Source of the DNA: Clostridioides difficile_D
GTDB taxonomy: Bacteria; Bacillota; Clostridia; Peptostreptococcales; Peptostreptococcaceae
NCBI GenBank assembly: GCA_945861085.1
Contig: OX244046.1
Location: forward strand, 3,038,001 to 3,102,000
Direction: 5' to 3'
DNA length: 64,000 nt
Each line of letters opens with the position of its first letter. Positions within the stretch are counted from its first letter, which is position 1. The translations under genes were made by a program, and so were the position numbers. The notes under the pieces were generated by a model. That model was not told where the DNA came from and did no database searches. It saw only the letters and a program-made list of their open reading frames with translations. Of the stretch, positions 18,522-27,411 are shown piece by piece.

Positions 18522-20393
18522 TTACCATCCCAGTATTTTGCCTATTTTTTGAACTACAGTCAATTCTACCCCATTACCTATTTGAGTTACTTCTGCACCA
18601 AGATTTAATTTTTTATCAAGAGCACTCTTTTGTGAGTCTGTTATATTAGTTTTAGCTAGAAGTATTGGACCTTTCCCTGCTGCTAAAGGACCTGCTGCTA
18701 ATGCGTCTACTAGCATACCATTATTTCCATATCCATCTTTTGCTATATATAGTTTATCTAATTTGTCATAATATGTTTCTATAACTTTAGCGTTGGTATC
18801 ATGTCTTGTTTCTCCTTCAACTCTTTGAACTTTTCTATCTTTATCAATATCAACAAGTTGATTTTCAATTTGACTAGATACATTATGAGAACCACCAACT
18901 ATTCCAATCTCTTTTCCATCAATCAACTTAATAGCTTCTGCTGAGAGATCATTCCAACCATTTACTATTATAGGAGCCTTAAGTTCAGCAGCTTTAGCAG
19001 CTATACTCATAGCATCAGCTTCTCCTTTTGCACCTACTACAAATGCTTCTTTAAAAGAACCCATAGCTTTTGCTACTGCTACTGAAGTTGTATGTCTATC
19101 CTCTCCAGCCAATCTTTCAACATTCTTAGTTACTGATTCTAATTGCTTCTTAGCTGTGTTTGATACTGCTGATTCTCCACCTACTATATATATTTTAGCT
19201 GATGGAGTTTTCTTAATTATTTCTTTTATATAATCTAAAGTTACTTTAGGTATTTCATTATCAGATGCCAACAATATAGGTGCTTTTTTAGATTGAGCTA
19301 GTGGAGTTGCTGCTAATCCATCAACTAATTTATTTGAATTAACTATAACTATATTGTTAGTGTATTCTGTTTGTTTTGCTATAGCTACAGCAGTTGTATA
19401 TCTATCTTCTCCAGCTATCAAATTAACTTTTGTATTTCCATCTAATGCAGCTTTAACATCTTTTAACTCTTTTTCATTAGTACTTTCTACAGTAAGTTCT
19501 ATCGCTTTTCCAGATGTATCGGTATATTTAACAGTGAATTTATACTTTCCTGTTTCTGAATCTTTTGCTGAAATATCACTAATTGATTTTCCTGCACTAT
19601 TTGCTATTGTATTACCTTGAATAGTTAATCTATATCCATCATATAAATCTTGTGGTGAAACTGTATTTAAATCACTATTTTTTATAGTTATCTCAGCTAA
19701 TTGAATATCATCAATATTTTTAGCTCCTGCTACACCTAATCTATTTATTTTATTTACTCTAAATCCTTCTGCAGAAGGGTCTAAGTTTGTTCCTGTTATA
19801 TCAACTGGATTTGCTGTTAAGTCAACCTTTTCATCACCAATACCTATTTCTAGCGTCTTAGAAGTTACTACATCTGTCTTATCTTTTAAAGTTATTACTA
19901 ATTTATCTCTTGTACTATCATATGATGCTTCTACAGTTGCCACTCCATAAATCCCAGTAGCTTCAGTTTTAGCTTTTTCTGTTATTGAATTAGCTTCAGC
20001 TGAAAGGTCTGCTGAATTTTCATATTTTTCAATTGCCTCAGCAACCACTTCATTTGCACTATTTGTTACATGCCCTTTATCTGATATAGTAACAAGAAGG
20101 TCTTTATTTTCTCCTAAAGCATTTACTAATTTCTCTAATTCATCTATATTAGTTATTACTTTTAATTTTGATGAATTCTCGCCAACTTTTATTTCATATA
20201 TTGGCTGTCCAACTTGAGAGCCTCCTGTATATCTCTGAGCCATTAGTTCTCTAACTTTTGAAACTAATTCTGTTGCTTCCTTTTTAGTTATTGTTTGTTT
20301 CTTTACTTGTGTAGTTTCTGCAGCAAAAATTGGAGCTACTGACGTACTTACCATTGCAGCTGCCATAATTACATAAAGATTTTTTCTATTCAT
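18522..20393 (-). CDS. cwp2: Cell wall protein Cwp2
   Basis: 623 residues. Signal peptide 1-24 (PIFAAETT), a variable surface domain about 26-325 rich in Thr, Lys and Asp with no recognised catalytic motif, then three CWB2 modules about 326-623 (GEDRYTTAVAIA, GEDRHTTSVAVA, GETRHDTNAKVI). This order (surface domain first, CWB2 last) is shared with SlpA and Cwp8 and opposite to Cwp5, 66 and the CAP proteins. Cwp2 has been linked to adhesion. It is part of the recombining S-layer cassette. ATG follows a GGGG site with 5 nt spacing. Confidence 0.92.
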   Translation of the reverse strand: MNRKNLYVIMAAAMVSTSVAPIFAAETTQVKKQTITKKEATELVSKVRELMAQRYTGGSQVGQPIYEIKVGENSSKLKVITNIDELEKLVNALGENKDLLVTISDKGHVTNSANEVVAEAIEKYENSADLSAEANSITEKAKTEATGIYGVATVEASYDSTRDKLVITLKDKTDVVTSKTLEIGIGDEKVDLTANPVDITGTNLDPSAEGFRVNKINRLGVAGAKNIDDIQLAEITIKNSDLNTVSPQDLYDGYRLTIQGNTIANSAGKSISDISAKDSETGKYKFTVKYTDTSGKAIELTVESTNEKELKDVKAALDGNTKVNLIAGEDRYTTAVAIAKQTEYTNNIVIVNSNKLVDGLAATPLAQSKKAPILLASDNEIPKVTLDYIKEIIKKTPSAKIYIVGGESAVSNTAKKQLESVTKNVERLAGEDRHTTSVAVAKAMGSFKEAFVVGAKGEADAMSIAAKAAELKAPIIVNGWNDLSAEAIKLIDGKEIGIVGGSHNVSSQIENQLVDIDKDRKVQRVEGETRHDTNAKVIETYYDKLDKLYIAKDGYGNNGMLVDALAAGPLAAGKGPILLAKTNITDSQKSALDKKLNLGAEVTQIGNGVELTVVQKIGKILGW

Positions 20394-20682
20394 ATATTTC
20401 CCCCTACAAAATTCAGTTTTTCACCATTTTTTCCTTATTTACCAATTATAATATAATTTACATATTATTTCAATAAACTGTAGATATTGTAATATTTGGA
20501 TATTTTATTAATAAAAATTAACAAGAGTAATTTAAATTTATTATTGTATACTAAAAAGTAACAAAATTGTAATTTTTTTTTTTAATCATAGAGATAACTC
20601 ATGGACTTTTTATTATCTTTATAGTATAATATTAAATGGAAGAAAGAAATTTCAAGCATCTCTTTTTTCCGTATTTCTCACA
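20394..20682 (-). promoter_or_regulatory. Long leader and probable promoter of cwp2
   Basis: About 290 bases without a gene. On the minus strand TTGAAA (20650-20655) followed after 18 nt by TATTAT is an acceptable sigma-A promoter. An imperfect inverted repeat, GGAAAAAAGA and TCTTTCTTCC (20638-20670), overlaps it. The remaining leader is AT-rich and I see no riboswitch. Confidence 0.35.
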
Positions 20683-20686
20683 CAGG

Positions 20687-20713
20687 AAAAGAGGCTGACG
20701 TTCAGCCTCTTTT
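20687..20713 (-). terminator. Terminator between secA2 and cwp2 (GAGGCT type)
   Basis: AAAAGAGGCTGA pairs perfectly with TCAGCCTCTTTT, loop CGT. Stem and following sequence resemble the terminator that the IS has split downstream of slpA. Confidence 0.85.
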
Positions 20714-20782
20714 TCATTATTATAAATATTTATCTATATGAGTGTGTACTGTAAAATAAATTTTACTTTAATCTTAATATAT

Positions 20783-20810
20783 AAAAAGTGACCCAATGGG
20801 TCACTTTTTT
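20783..20810 (-). terminator. secA2 terminator overlapping its stop codon
   Basis: AAAAAGTGACCC pairs with GGGTCACTTTTT around AAT. The 5' arm begins at the secA2 stop codon. Confidence 0.88.
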
Positions 20811-23151
20811 AGTTAAATTTATATAGATATTGCACTGTTGTTATTCTTATATTCTTATTTAAAGCTTCAAACATCTCATAACCCTCTATAGCATACTCTT
20901 TAAATGGATCTTTTTGTGCATAAGATTTAAGACCTATATATTGTCTTAGTTGATCCATTGCATCTATATGGTCAACCCAATAAGTATCCACAACTTGAAG
21001 TAATACTCGTTTCTCTAATTGAGCCAATTCTTCAATTCCAATCATCATCTTCTTAAGATCATAAACACGCTTTGAAATCTGATATGTTTGATTTACTATT
21101 TCTTCAACACTTTTTTTATCTAAATCTGGAATTAATAAAGTATCAGATGGCATAAAAGTATTATATAAATACTTAAAATATCCTTGATAATCTCTAACTT
21201 TTTTCAAGTATTTTTCAGCTGCCTCTGTAATAATATCCATAACCATTTTTTGTATCTCTTCTTCAATATCAGAACCATCCAGCACCTTATTTCTTTCATC
21301 ATATATTACTTTTCTTTGCTCATTAATAGTATCATCGTATTTAAGCACATTTTTTCTTTGTTCAAAGTTTTTACCTTCAATGCCTTTTTGTGCTCTTTCT
21401 ATTGCTCTATTTAAAGCCTTACTTTCTAATGCTTCATCTTCATTGGCATTCATTCTCTTTAATATTTTTTCTATACTTTTTCCACCATACAATTTTATTA
21501 CTTCATCCTCTAAACTTACAAAGAATCTAGAAGTTCCAGGGTCACCTTGTCTTCCCGAACGCCCTCTAAGCTGATTATCAATTCTTCTTGTCTCATGTCT
21601 TTCAGTACCTATAACATACAGTCCACCTAACTCTTTTACCTTTTCTTCTTCTTCTTTATCTCCAGCTCCAAGTGATATATCAGTTCCTCTACCTGCCATA
21701 TTAGTAGCAATTGTAACAGAACCTAATTTACCAGCTTTGGATATTATTTCAGCTTCCTTATCATGTTGTTTAGCATTTAATACCTCGTGCTTTACACCCT
21801 TCTTTTTAAGTAGTTTAGATAATTTCTCAGATTTCTCAATTGAAACGGTTCCTACAAGCACTGGTTGTTTAGTTTTATTTATCCTTATTATTTCCTCCAC
21901 AACAGCATTGTACTTTGCACGTTCTGTTTTAAATACTTTATCATGCAAATCAGCTCTTATAACAGGTTTATTAGTTGGTATCTGAACAACATTAATCTTA
22001 TATGTAGCTTCAAACTCACTTTCCTCTGTCTTTGCTGTACCTGTCATTCCTGATAATTTAGAATATAATCTGAAGAAATTTTGAAATGTTACAGTTGCCA
22101 TGGTCTTTGATTCATCATTTATCTTTACGCCTTCTTTAGCTTCAATAGCTTGATGAAGACCATCAGTAAACCTTCTTCCATCCATTATTCTTCCCGTAAA
22201 TTCATCTACAATTAGTATCTCATTATCTCTAACAACATATTCAACATCTATGTCCATTAATTTATGTGCTCTTAGAGATTGATTTACATGGTGAAAAATT
22301 TCTATATTATCTATATGAGTGATATTTTCTATTCCAAAAAATTTCTCAGCTTTACTAAGACCACTTGCAGTAAGTGCTATAGTTTTATCTTTTCTATCCA
22401 TTTCAAAATCTTCATCTTTTATAGTTTTTATAAACGCATTTGCAAGTTCATATAACTTAGTACCTTCATCCCCTTCACCAGCAATTATAAGTGGAGTTCT
22501 AGCTTCATCTATAAGTATTGAATCAACCTCATCAACTATAGCAAAGTTTAATTCTCTTTGAACTTTGTCTAATTTTTTGGTTACCATATTATCTCTTAGA
22601 TAATCGAATCCATACTCATTGTTTGTACCATAAGTAATGTCACATTGATATTGTAATTTTCGTTCTGCTGGTTCTTGCCCATTAATAATTACTCCTACTG
22701 TTAGTCCCAAGAATTCATATACTGGCTGCATAAGTTCTTTATCACGTTGAGCTAAGTAATCATTAACCGTTATGACATGTACACCCTTACCTGTCAATGC
22801 ATTTAAATAAACTGGAGCTACTCCTACTAGAGTCTTTCCCTCTCCAGTTCTCATCTCTGCTATTTTCCCTTGATGTAATACAATCCCACCAATTAATTGA
22901 ACTCTATATTGACGCATGCCTAATATTCTTTTTGATACTTCTCTTACAACAGCAAAGGCTTCTGGCAATATGTCATCTAAGGTTTCTCCTTTACTTAATC
23001 TATCCTTAAATACATGTGTCATATTTTTTAATGCTTCATCATCTAATATTTGTACACTATCTTCTAAAGCATCTATTTTATCTACTATATTATTTAATTT
23101 TTTAATTTCTAATTCATCTGTTTTGTCTAGTATTACATCTAAAACTGACAT
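20809..23151 (-). CDS. secA2: SecA2, accessory ATP-driven secretion motor
   Basis: 780 residues from the ATG at 23151, which has AGGAGG 10 nt upstream; an in-frame upstream ATG at 23181 lacks a site. Walker A MRTGEGKTLVGV, DEAD-type DEVDSILIDEARTPL, and MAGRGTDI / GLYVIGTERHETRRIDNQLRGRSGRQGD are intact. It is shorter than canonical SecA and ends LYKFN, lacking the C-terminal zinc finger, as usual for SecA2. In C. difficile SecA2 exports SlpA and several Cwps, so the surrounding genes are its substrates. An IS lies upstream between it and slpA, but the coding sequence is whole. Confidence 0.95.
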   Translation of the reverse strand: MSVLDVILDKTDELEIKKLNNIVDKIDALEDSVQILDDEALKNMTHVFKDRLSKGETLDDILPEAFAVVREVSKRILGMRQYRVQLIGGIVLHQGKIAEMRTGEGKTLVGVAPVYLNALTGKGVHVITVNDYLAQRDKELMQPVYEFLGLTVGVIINGQEPAERKLQYQCDITYGTNNEYGFDYLRDNMVTKKLDKVQRELNFAIVDEVDSILIDEARTPLIIAGEGDEGTKLYELANAFIKTIKDEDFEMDRKDKTIALTASGLSKAEKFFGIENITHIDNIEIFHHVNQSLRAHKLMDIDVEYVVRDNEILIVDEFTGRIMDGRRFTDGLHQAIEAKEGVKINDESKTMATVTFQNFFRLYSKLSGMTGTAKTEESEFEATYKINVVQIPTNKPVIRADLHDKVFKTERAKYNAVVEEIIRINKTKQPVLVGTVSIEKSEKLSKLLKKKGVKHEVLNAKQHDKEAEIISKAGKLGSVTIATNMAGRGTDISLGAGDKEEEEKVKELGGLYVIGTERHETRRIDNQLRGRSGRQGDPGTSRFFVSLEDEVIKLYGGKSIEKILKRMNANEDEALESKALNRAIERAQKGIEGKNFEQRKNVLKYDDTINEQRKVIYDERNKVLDGSDIEEEIQKMVMDIITEAAEKYLKKVRDYQGYFKYLYNTFMPSDTLLIPDLDKKSVEEIVNQTYQISKRVYDLKKMMIGIEELAQLEKRVLLQVVDTYWVDHIDAMDQLRQYIGLKSYAQKDPFKEYAIEGYEMFEALNKNIRITTVQYLYKFN

Positions 23152-23188
23152 ATTTAATTTACCTCCTAAATTGTTTTCCACTTACTAT

Positions 23189-23233
23189 TATACCTTAAAA
23201 TGATGGAATAGTAGACATTTATTTTAAGGTATA
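23189..23233. promoter_or_regulatory. Inverted repeat and probable promoter of secA2
   Basis: A perfect 13-bp inverted repeat, TATACCTTAAAAT and ATTTTAAGGTATA, with a 19-nt spacer, lies 38 nt upstream of the secA2 ATG. On the minus strand the proximal arm runs into TATAAT (23187-23192), a consensus -10. On the plus strand the other arm runs into a TATAAT at 23235-23240. It looks like a symmetric operator flanked by two -10 elements. No regulator can be named. Confidence 0.5.
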
Positions 23234-23360
23234 GTATAATAATGATACTTAAATAAATAATTACATCTTATTTTTTAAGTGTTTCTCACATTAAAAAGAG
23301 GCTAATTTGTACTGCACCCCAATTGTTGGACCAAAAATCTAATGATTGGGGTGTTTTTAT

Positions 23361-23885
23361 ATGGCTAAATACGATTTTAATTTCAAATTAAAAGTAGTTA
23401 AATCCTATTTAAATAGAGAAGGAGGATATGTTTCAATCGCAAAACAATATGGAGTTGCTAACCATTCTCAGGTTGAAAGATGGGTTAATGCATATAATAC
23501 ATTAGGAGAGGATGGTCTAAAAATAAAAAATAAAAATACTTTATATACTATACAGTTCAAGCTAGATGTTATAAACTATATGATAACAACTAAATCTAGT
23601 GCACAAGAAGTCGCCAACCATTTTGGAATGAACAATAGTACACTTATAGCAACATGGAAACAAAAACTTTTGTATGGTGGTGTCGATGCCTTGTCTAAAA
23701 CGAAAGGAAGACCATCAATGAATAAAAGCAAAAAAACTAAAGAAGAAAAAAATAAATTAACAAGAGAACAAGAATTAGAATATGAAAATCAACTTTTAAA
23801 AGCGGAGCTTGCATTTCTAAAAAAGCTGCGTGCTTCAGGGATGAATGTTCCCGAAAGGTTAAAAACCAATACGAAGCAAAAGTAA
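23361..23885 (+). CDS. IS150-type OrfA (transposase helix-turn-helix protein)
   Basis: 174 residues from ATG 23361, with GGGGTG 8 nt upstream. Two helix-turn-helix regions are visible (AKQYGVANHSQVERWV and VANHFGMNNSTLIATWK), then a basic GRPSMNKSKKTK stretch and a leucine-zipper-like tail (EQELEYENQLLKAELAFL). It binds the IS ends and regulates transposition. Near its 3' end the A AAA AAG slippery heptamer (23819-23825) is in the right phase for a -1 frameshift to OrfB, with a small stem (TTC-GGGA / TCCC-GAA) downstream. The gene itself looks intact. Confidence 0.9.
   Translation: MAKYDFNFKLKVVKSYLNREGGYVSIAKQYGVANHSQVERWVNAYNTLGEDGLKIKNKNTLYTIQFKLDVINYMITTKSSAQEVANHFGMNNSTLIATWKQKLLYGGVDALSKTKGRPSMNKSKKTKEEKNKLTREQELEYENQLLKAELAFLKKLRASGMNVPERLKTNTKQK
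23819..23856 (+). promoter_or_regulatory. Programmed -1 frameshift site of the IS
   Basis: The heptamer A AAA AAG in the orfA phase is the classical slippery sequence of IS3 elements. After slipping, the -1 frame is open through CFRDECSRKVKNQYEAKVIYD into OrfB, which has no good start of its own. Confidence 0.75.
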
Positions 23886-24766
23886 TTTATGATCTTCGTA
23901 AGGAATTTAAACTCTCTATTCTTCTTGAAGCTACTAAATTTCCTAAATCAACATATATGTATTGGCAAAAGAGATTTCATAGTGAAAATCCAGATAAAGA
24001 TATCGAATAAAAAATCATGTCTATTTTTCAAGATCATAATGGTAGATATGGCTATCGCCGAATTACAGCTACATTAAAAAATAGTGGTATCGTTATTAAT
24101 CAAAAGAAGGTTAGACGTATTATGAGAAAATTAGAACTTAAATGCATAGCATTTTCTCGTAAATCACGTAAATATAATTCCTATAAAGGTACAATTGGAA
24201 AGGTAAAAAATAATAAAATAAATAGAAGATTTAAAACATCAATTCCACATCAGAAAATAACAACTGATACATCAGAATTTAAAATATATACCACTGATAA
24301 AAATGGAAAATTAGTTATAAAAAAAGCATATCTTGATCCATTTTTAGATATGTTTAATGGAGAAGTTTTATCATTCAGTATCTCAGATAGACCTAACTTT
24401 AAATCAATAAGTGATGCTTTAAATGAAGCCATCAATATTACAAAAGATTGCCCTTATAGAAGAACTTTTCACTCAGACCAAGGTTGGGCATATCAAATGA
24501 ATAAGTATAACAAAACACTTAAGAAAAATAAAATATTTCAAAGTATGTCTCGTAAGGGTACATGCCTTGATAATTCTCCTATGGAAAATTTCTTTGGTAT
24601 AATGAAGCAAGAAATGTATTATAGAAAAACATATAAAAGTTTCAACGAATTAGAGAAAGCTATAACAGAATATATTTATTATTATAATAACAAAAGAATT
24701 AAAGAAAAATTAAATTGGCGTAGCCCTGTTAAATATAGATTTGAATATGAATCTAAAGTTACATAA
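23822..24766 (+). pseudogene. IS150-type OrfB transposase with an in-frame stop
   Basis: The DDE integrase domain (rve) is recognisable: KITTDTSEFK (first Asp), RTFHSDQGWAYQ (second Asp), NSPMENFFGIMKQE (Glu), with the HDNHGRYGYRRI-like N-terminal block just before. In the frame entered from orfA, codon 24008-24010 is TAA, between PDKDIE and KIMSIF. The family usually has Glu or similar there, so a single change in a GAA codon is the simplest explanation. Translation could restart at ATG 24017, giving 249 residues without the N-terminal part. The frameshifted OrfAB transposase would be truncated, so the copy is probably dead or needs help in trans. Confidence 0.85.
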
Positions 24767-24871
24767 AGCTAAAAAAACAGGAATGAAAATTTCATTCCTG
24801 TATAAAGTCCAACTTTTGGGTCTCAGTACAATTTAGCCTCTTTTTTATTTATAAAAACTTATATTTAAACT

Positions 24872-24902
24872 AAAAAAGGTTTCTCAAAAGAGAAACCTTT
24901 TT
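24872..24902 (-). terminator. slpA terminator
   Basis: AAAAAAGGTTTCTC and GAGAAACCTTTTT pair perfectly around AAAA, 22 nt past the slpA stop. It remains intact despite the nearby IS. Confidence 0.9.
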
Positions 24903-24923
24903 ATTTAATATATAAAATTTATA

Positions 24924-27122
24924 TTACATATCTAATAAATCTTTTAATTTGCTAACAACTGAATCAGCTATTCCTTGACCTACTTGCACTAAGTTCTTCG
25001 CAACGTTAGAATTAGAAGTTTTACTTACAGCTACATGTTGCTCAGCTGATAAATTATCAGTTGCTAAAATAATTGGAGCAGGAGAAGCATCTGTAGTTAT
25101 ACCTCCATCTTCATTATGCTTAGAACCGTAATTTCCAGCTACTGCTGCTGCTGCCAATGCATCAACTAACTGATCCTCTTTAGTTGAACCATCTTTTGCT
25201 AAGAAGTAATTTGAAACTCTATCTTTATCAAAGTATTCTTTTATAACTTCAGCATTAGTTGCTTGTCTATCAGCACCACTAATTCTTTCTGGAGATTTTC
25301 CAGTAGCATCATCTATATAATCTTCCATTTTAGCAGAAACACTATTTTCTCCACCGATTATATCTACTTGTGCATCATCTAAGAAATCTTCAGCTTCTTT
25401 AGATAACTTGTCAGATTTTCCATCTACAACTACTATTGGAGTAGCTTCACCATCTTTTATTTGAGATGCAACTGGAGCAATACTCATAGCATCTGCTAAC
25501 CCTGTTCCACCAACTACATAAGCTTTATCATTTATATCAATTTCATCAGCTATCGCTAATGAAGTTTCATATCTATCATCACCTGATAATCTAGTTACTT
25601 TAAGTCCCATATCTTTTAGTTCATTTTCAACGTCTTTAGATATAGAATTTACTCCACCTGCTATGAAAACTTCTTTATTATTTTTTATTCCTGTTGAAGA
25701 ATTTAAGTCCATAACTCTTTTTATCTCAGCTCTTGTTGATGAGTCTAATTTATCTTTAGAACTTAATAATAAAGGAGCATCCTTTTCTGCTGCTAAAGGA
25801 GATGCTACTAATCCATCAACTATAGCTTGAGAACCTACTAATACAACATTATTTACAGGATTTCCATATAAAGCATTTTTATCAGTAGAATTATAGTATT
25901 TACGGCTTAATTCTATAGCAGTTTCTATTCTATCACTACCTGCTACAGTTTGTACATTTGAATAACTATTATTATAAGTTATTAAATCATCTATATAGTC
26001 TGCTAATTTTTTTGTTGTTGAAGCTTTTAAAACTATCTTTGCTGGAGCATCTTTGTCTCCTAAAATAGTTTTTGTTGAAGATGCAGATAAAGTATTTAAT
26101 CTTTTTCCTTCTGGGAATATAGTTACTTCATAATCTCCGTCAGAATTTTTAACAGCTACTTCACCATCATCTATATGCGCAAGCATATAGCTTAAACTTT
26201 CTTTATCAGTAGTACTGTTAATATCTCTAAATACATATTGTTTAGCTAAATCTTTAGCTTTTGTAGTTGAACTCGAACTTACATCTATTGTTTTTTCTAC
26301 AGCTTTTATTACTCTAACAATAGTACTAGAGCCTGGATCTTCAGGAGTCTCATTTAAAGTAGTAACATCAAATCCGCTTATTACCTTAGTATCTGAGTCA
26401 AATTTTAATGACTCCTCTAAATTTACTTTTTTAGCTTCGCCTTCTTTTATTACTAAGTTTGAAGTAGAAAGTGTTATGGCACTAACACTAGAAGAAGTTG
26501 CGTTACCAGTTTGAAGAGCACCATATTTAAAATTAGCTAAAGTAGATGCAGCAGCTATAGTAAGTGTTTTTTTACCAGACTCTGTTCCCTCTGTAACTGT
26601 AACAGCATCTGCTATAGTCAATGGAGCATCCCCTTGAACTACGTCAGAACTATCTACTTTTGCAATACCAGGTTGGCCATCTTTAGCTACATCAACTAGT
26701 TGCTTAGTTTTCATATCATCTAGTTTTGCTTTTAAATCATCTATGTCTTTAGCTGATAAAGTAGGTGCTGGTATAGCATCTTTAGCACCATAATTAATTT
26801 TAAAATCTACATACTTTCCATCACCTAAACCTTTAAGTTGGTTTTTAGTAAGTGTTTCTAACTTATCAGCTGCTGCTTTTTTATGTTCAGTACTGTTACT
26901 TTCAGGAGCAACAGTTCCAATTGAACTCCCATCAAATTCAACACCAACTGATGTAATAGTTCCATCATTTATTCTCGCTTTTAATTCTTTAAGTAATTTT
27001 TCATATTTGTCTTGTACTACCGTATATCCTTCTTTTTTAACAGTAGTATCAGCAAATATTGGAGCAGCAGAACCTACAACAGTAACAGCTGCCATTGCCA
27101 TTGCTAAATTTTTCTTATTCAT
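24924..27122 (-). CDS. slpA: Surface layer protein precursor SlpA
   Basis: 732 residues. Signal peptide 1-24 (PIFA then DTTVKKEGYTVV). The N-terminal half is the strain-variable LMW S-layer subunit. Cwp84 cleavage is probably near residue 372, in the STTKK-LADYIDD region, by analogy with the TTKS-type site of other strains. The rest is the HMW subunit with three CWB2 modules (GSDRIETAIELS, GDDRYETSLAIA, GADRQATNAEVI). The two parts reassemble as the S-layer lattice on PS-II. Export depends on SecA2. ATG follows GGGAGG. The LMW part does not match what I remember of 630 or R20291, so it is another S-layer cassette type. Confidence 0.95.
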   Translation of the reverse strand: MNKKNLAMAMAAVTVVGSAAPIFADTTVKKEGYTVVQDKYEKLLKELKARINDGTITSVGVEFDGSSIGTVAPESNSTEHKKAAADKLETLTKNQLKGLGDGKYVDFKINYGAKDAIPAPTLSAKDIDDLKAKLDDMKTKQLVDVAKDGQPGIAKVDSSDVVQGDAPLTIADAVTVTEGTESGKKTLTIAAASTLANFKYGALQTGNATSSSVSAITLSTSNLVIKEGEAKKVNLEESLKFDSDTKVISGFDVTTLNETPEDPGSSTIVRVIKAVEKTIDVSSSSTTKAKDLAKQYVFRDINSTTDKESLSYMLAHIDDGEVAVKNSDGDYEVTIFPEGKRLNTLSASSTKTILGDKDAPAKIVLKASTTKKLADYIDDLITYNNSYSNVQTVAGSDRIETAIELSRKYYNSTDKNALYGNPVNNVVLVGSQAIVDGLVASPLAAEKDAPLLLSSKDKLDSSTRAEIKRVMDLNSSTGIKNNKEVFIAGGVNSISKDVENELKDMGLKVTRLSGDDRYETSLAIADEIDINDKAYVVGGTGLADAMSIAPVASQIKDGEATPIVVVDGKSDKLSKEAEDFLDDAQVDIIGGENSVSAKMEDYIDDATGKSPERISGADRQATNAEVIKEYFDKDRVSNYFLAKDGSTKEDQLVDALAAAAVAGNYGSKHNEDGGITTDASPAPIILATDNLSAEQHVAVSKTSNSNVAKNLVQVGQGIADSVVSKLKDLLDM

Positions 27123-27211
27123 TTCTTAAATTCCTCCCAACATTATATTAATTACATCTCTTTAATTATGTACATTAAATTTCCATGTTCATATAATCCA
27201 AATATTTCTCA

Positions 27212-27247
27212 CACTCTTATGATAGACTATATAAAATATAAATTCAA
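27212..27247 (-). promoter_or_regulatory. Probable slpA promoter
   Basis: TTGAAT (27242-27247), a 17-nt spacer and TATCAT (27219-27224) on the minus strand, giving a start near 27212 and a leader of about 90 nt. The rest of the 290-base gap (27123-27411) is AT-rich with no other feature seen. Confidence 0.55.
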
Positions 27248-27411
27248 TAATTTATGCAAAATTAATTGAAGTTTTTTCCAACAAATTATTTGTTTTTTCA
27301 TCATTTTTATTATTTTTAAATTATTTTTTATAATTTTACAAGTTATTTTAATTTTATATGTTTATTTTTACAAATTTACTATATCTTTTCCAATATAAAT
27401 TAATATAAAAT

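Larger units (their letters stand above)
23308..24830 (+). mobile_element. IS3-family, IS150-group insertion sequence (1523 bp)
   Basis: Left end TGTACTGCACCCC and right end (inverted) TGTACTGAGACCC start imperfect terminal repeats that go on to a shared GTTGGAC. Flanks are a 3-bp target duplication ATT (23305-23307 and 24831-24833). Inside are orfA and orfB in frames 0 and -1, as in all IS3 elements. TGTACTGCACCC is the known start of IS150 ends. It sits between slpA and secA2, oriented against them. A hairpin at 24778-24800 (CAGGAATGAAA / TTTCATTCCTG) follows orfB. Confidence 0.93.
23293..24846. terminator. GAGGCT terminator split by the IS
   Basis: AAAAAGAGGCTA (23293-23304) and TAGCCTCTTTTT (24834-24845) are perfect complements flanking the IS and its ATT duplication. 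Removing the IS and one ATT restores a 12-bp stem with loop ATT and a T tract. It lies downstream of slpA. Confidence 0.9.

Noticed and set aside
20809..23151. secA2 inactivated by the IS
   Set aside because: The IS ends 160 bases upstream of the start, the inverted repeat and -10 are untouched, and the reading frame is intact.
23889..24077. Small plus-strand frame between orfA and orfB
   Set aside because: It lies in a frame different from the one that encodes the conserved OrfB N-terminus, so it is a shadow.
24250..24435. Minus-strand frame inside the IS
   Set aside because: Antisense of the transposase core, no start signal.
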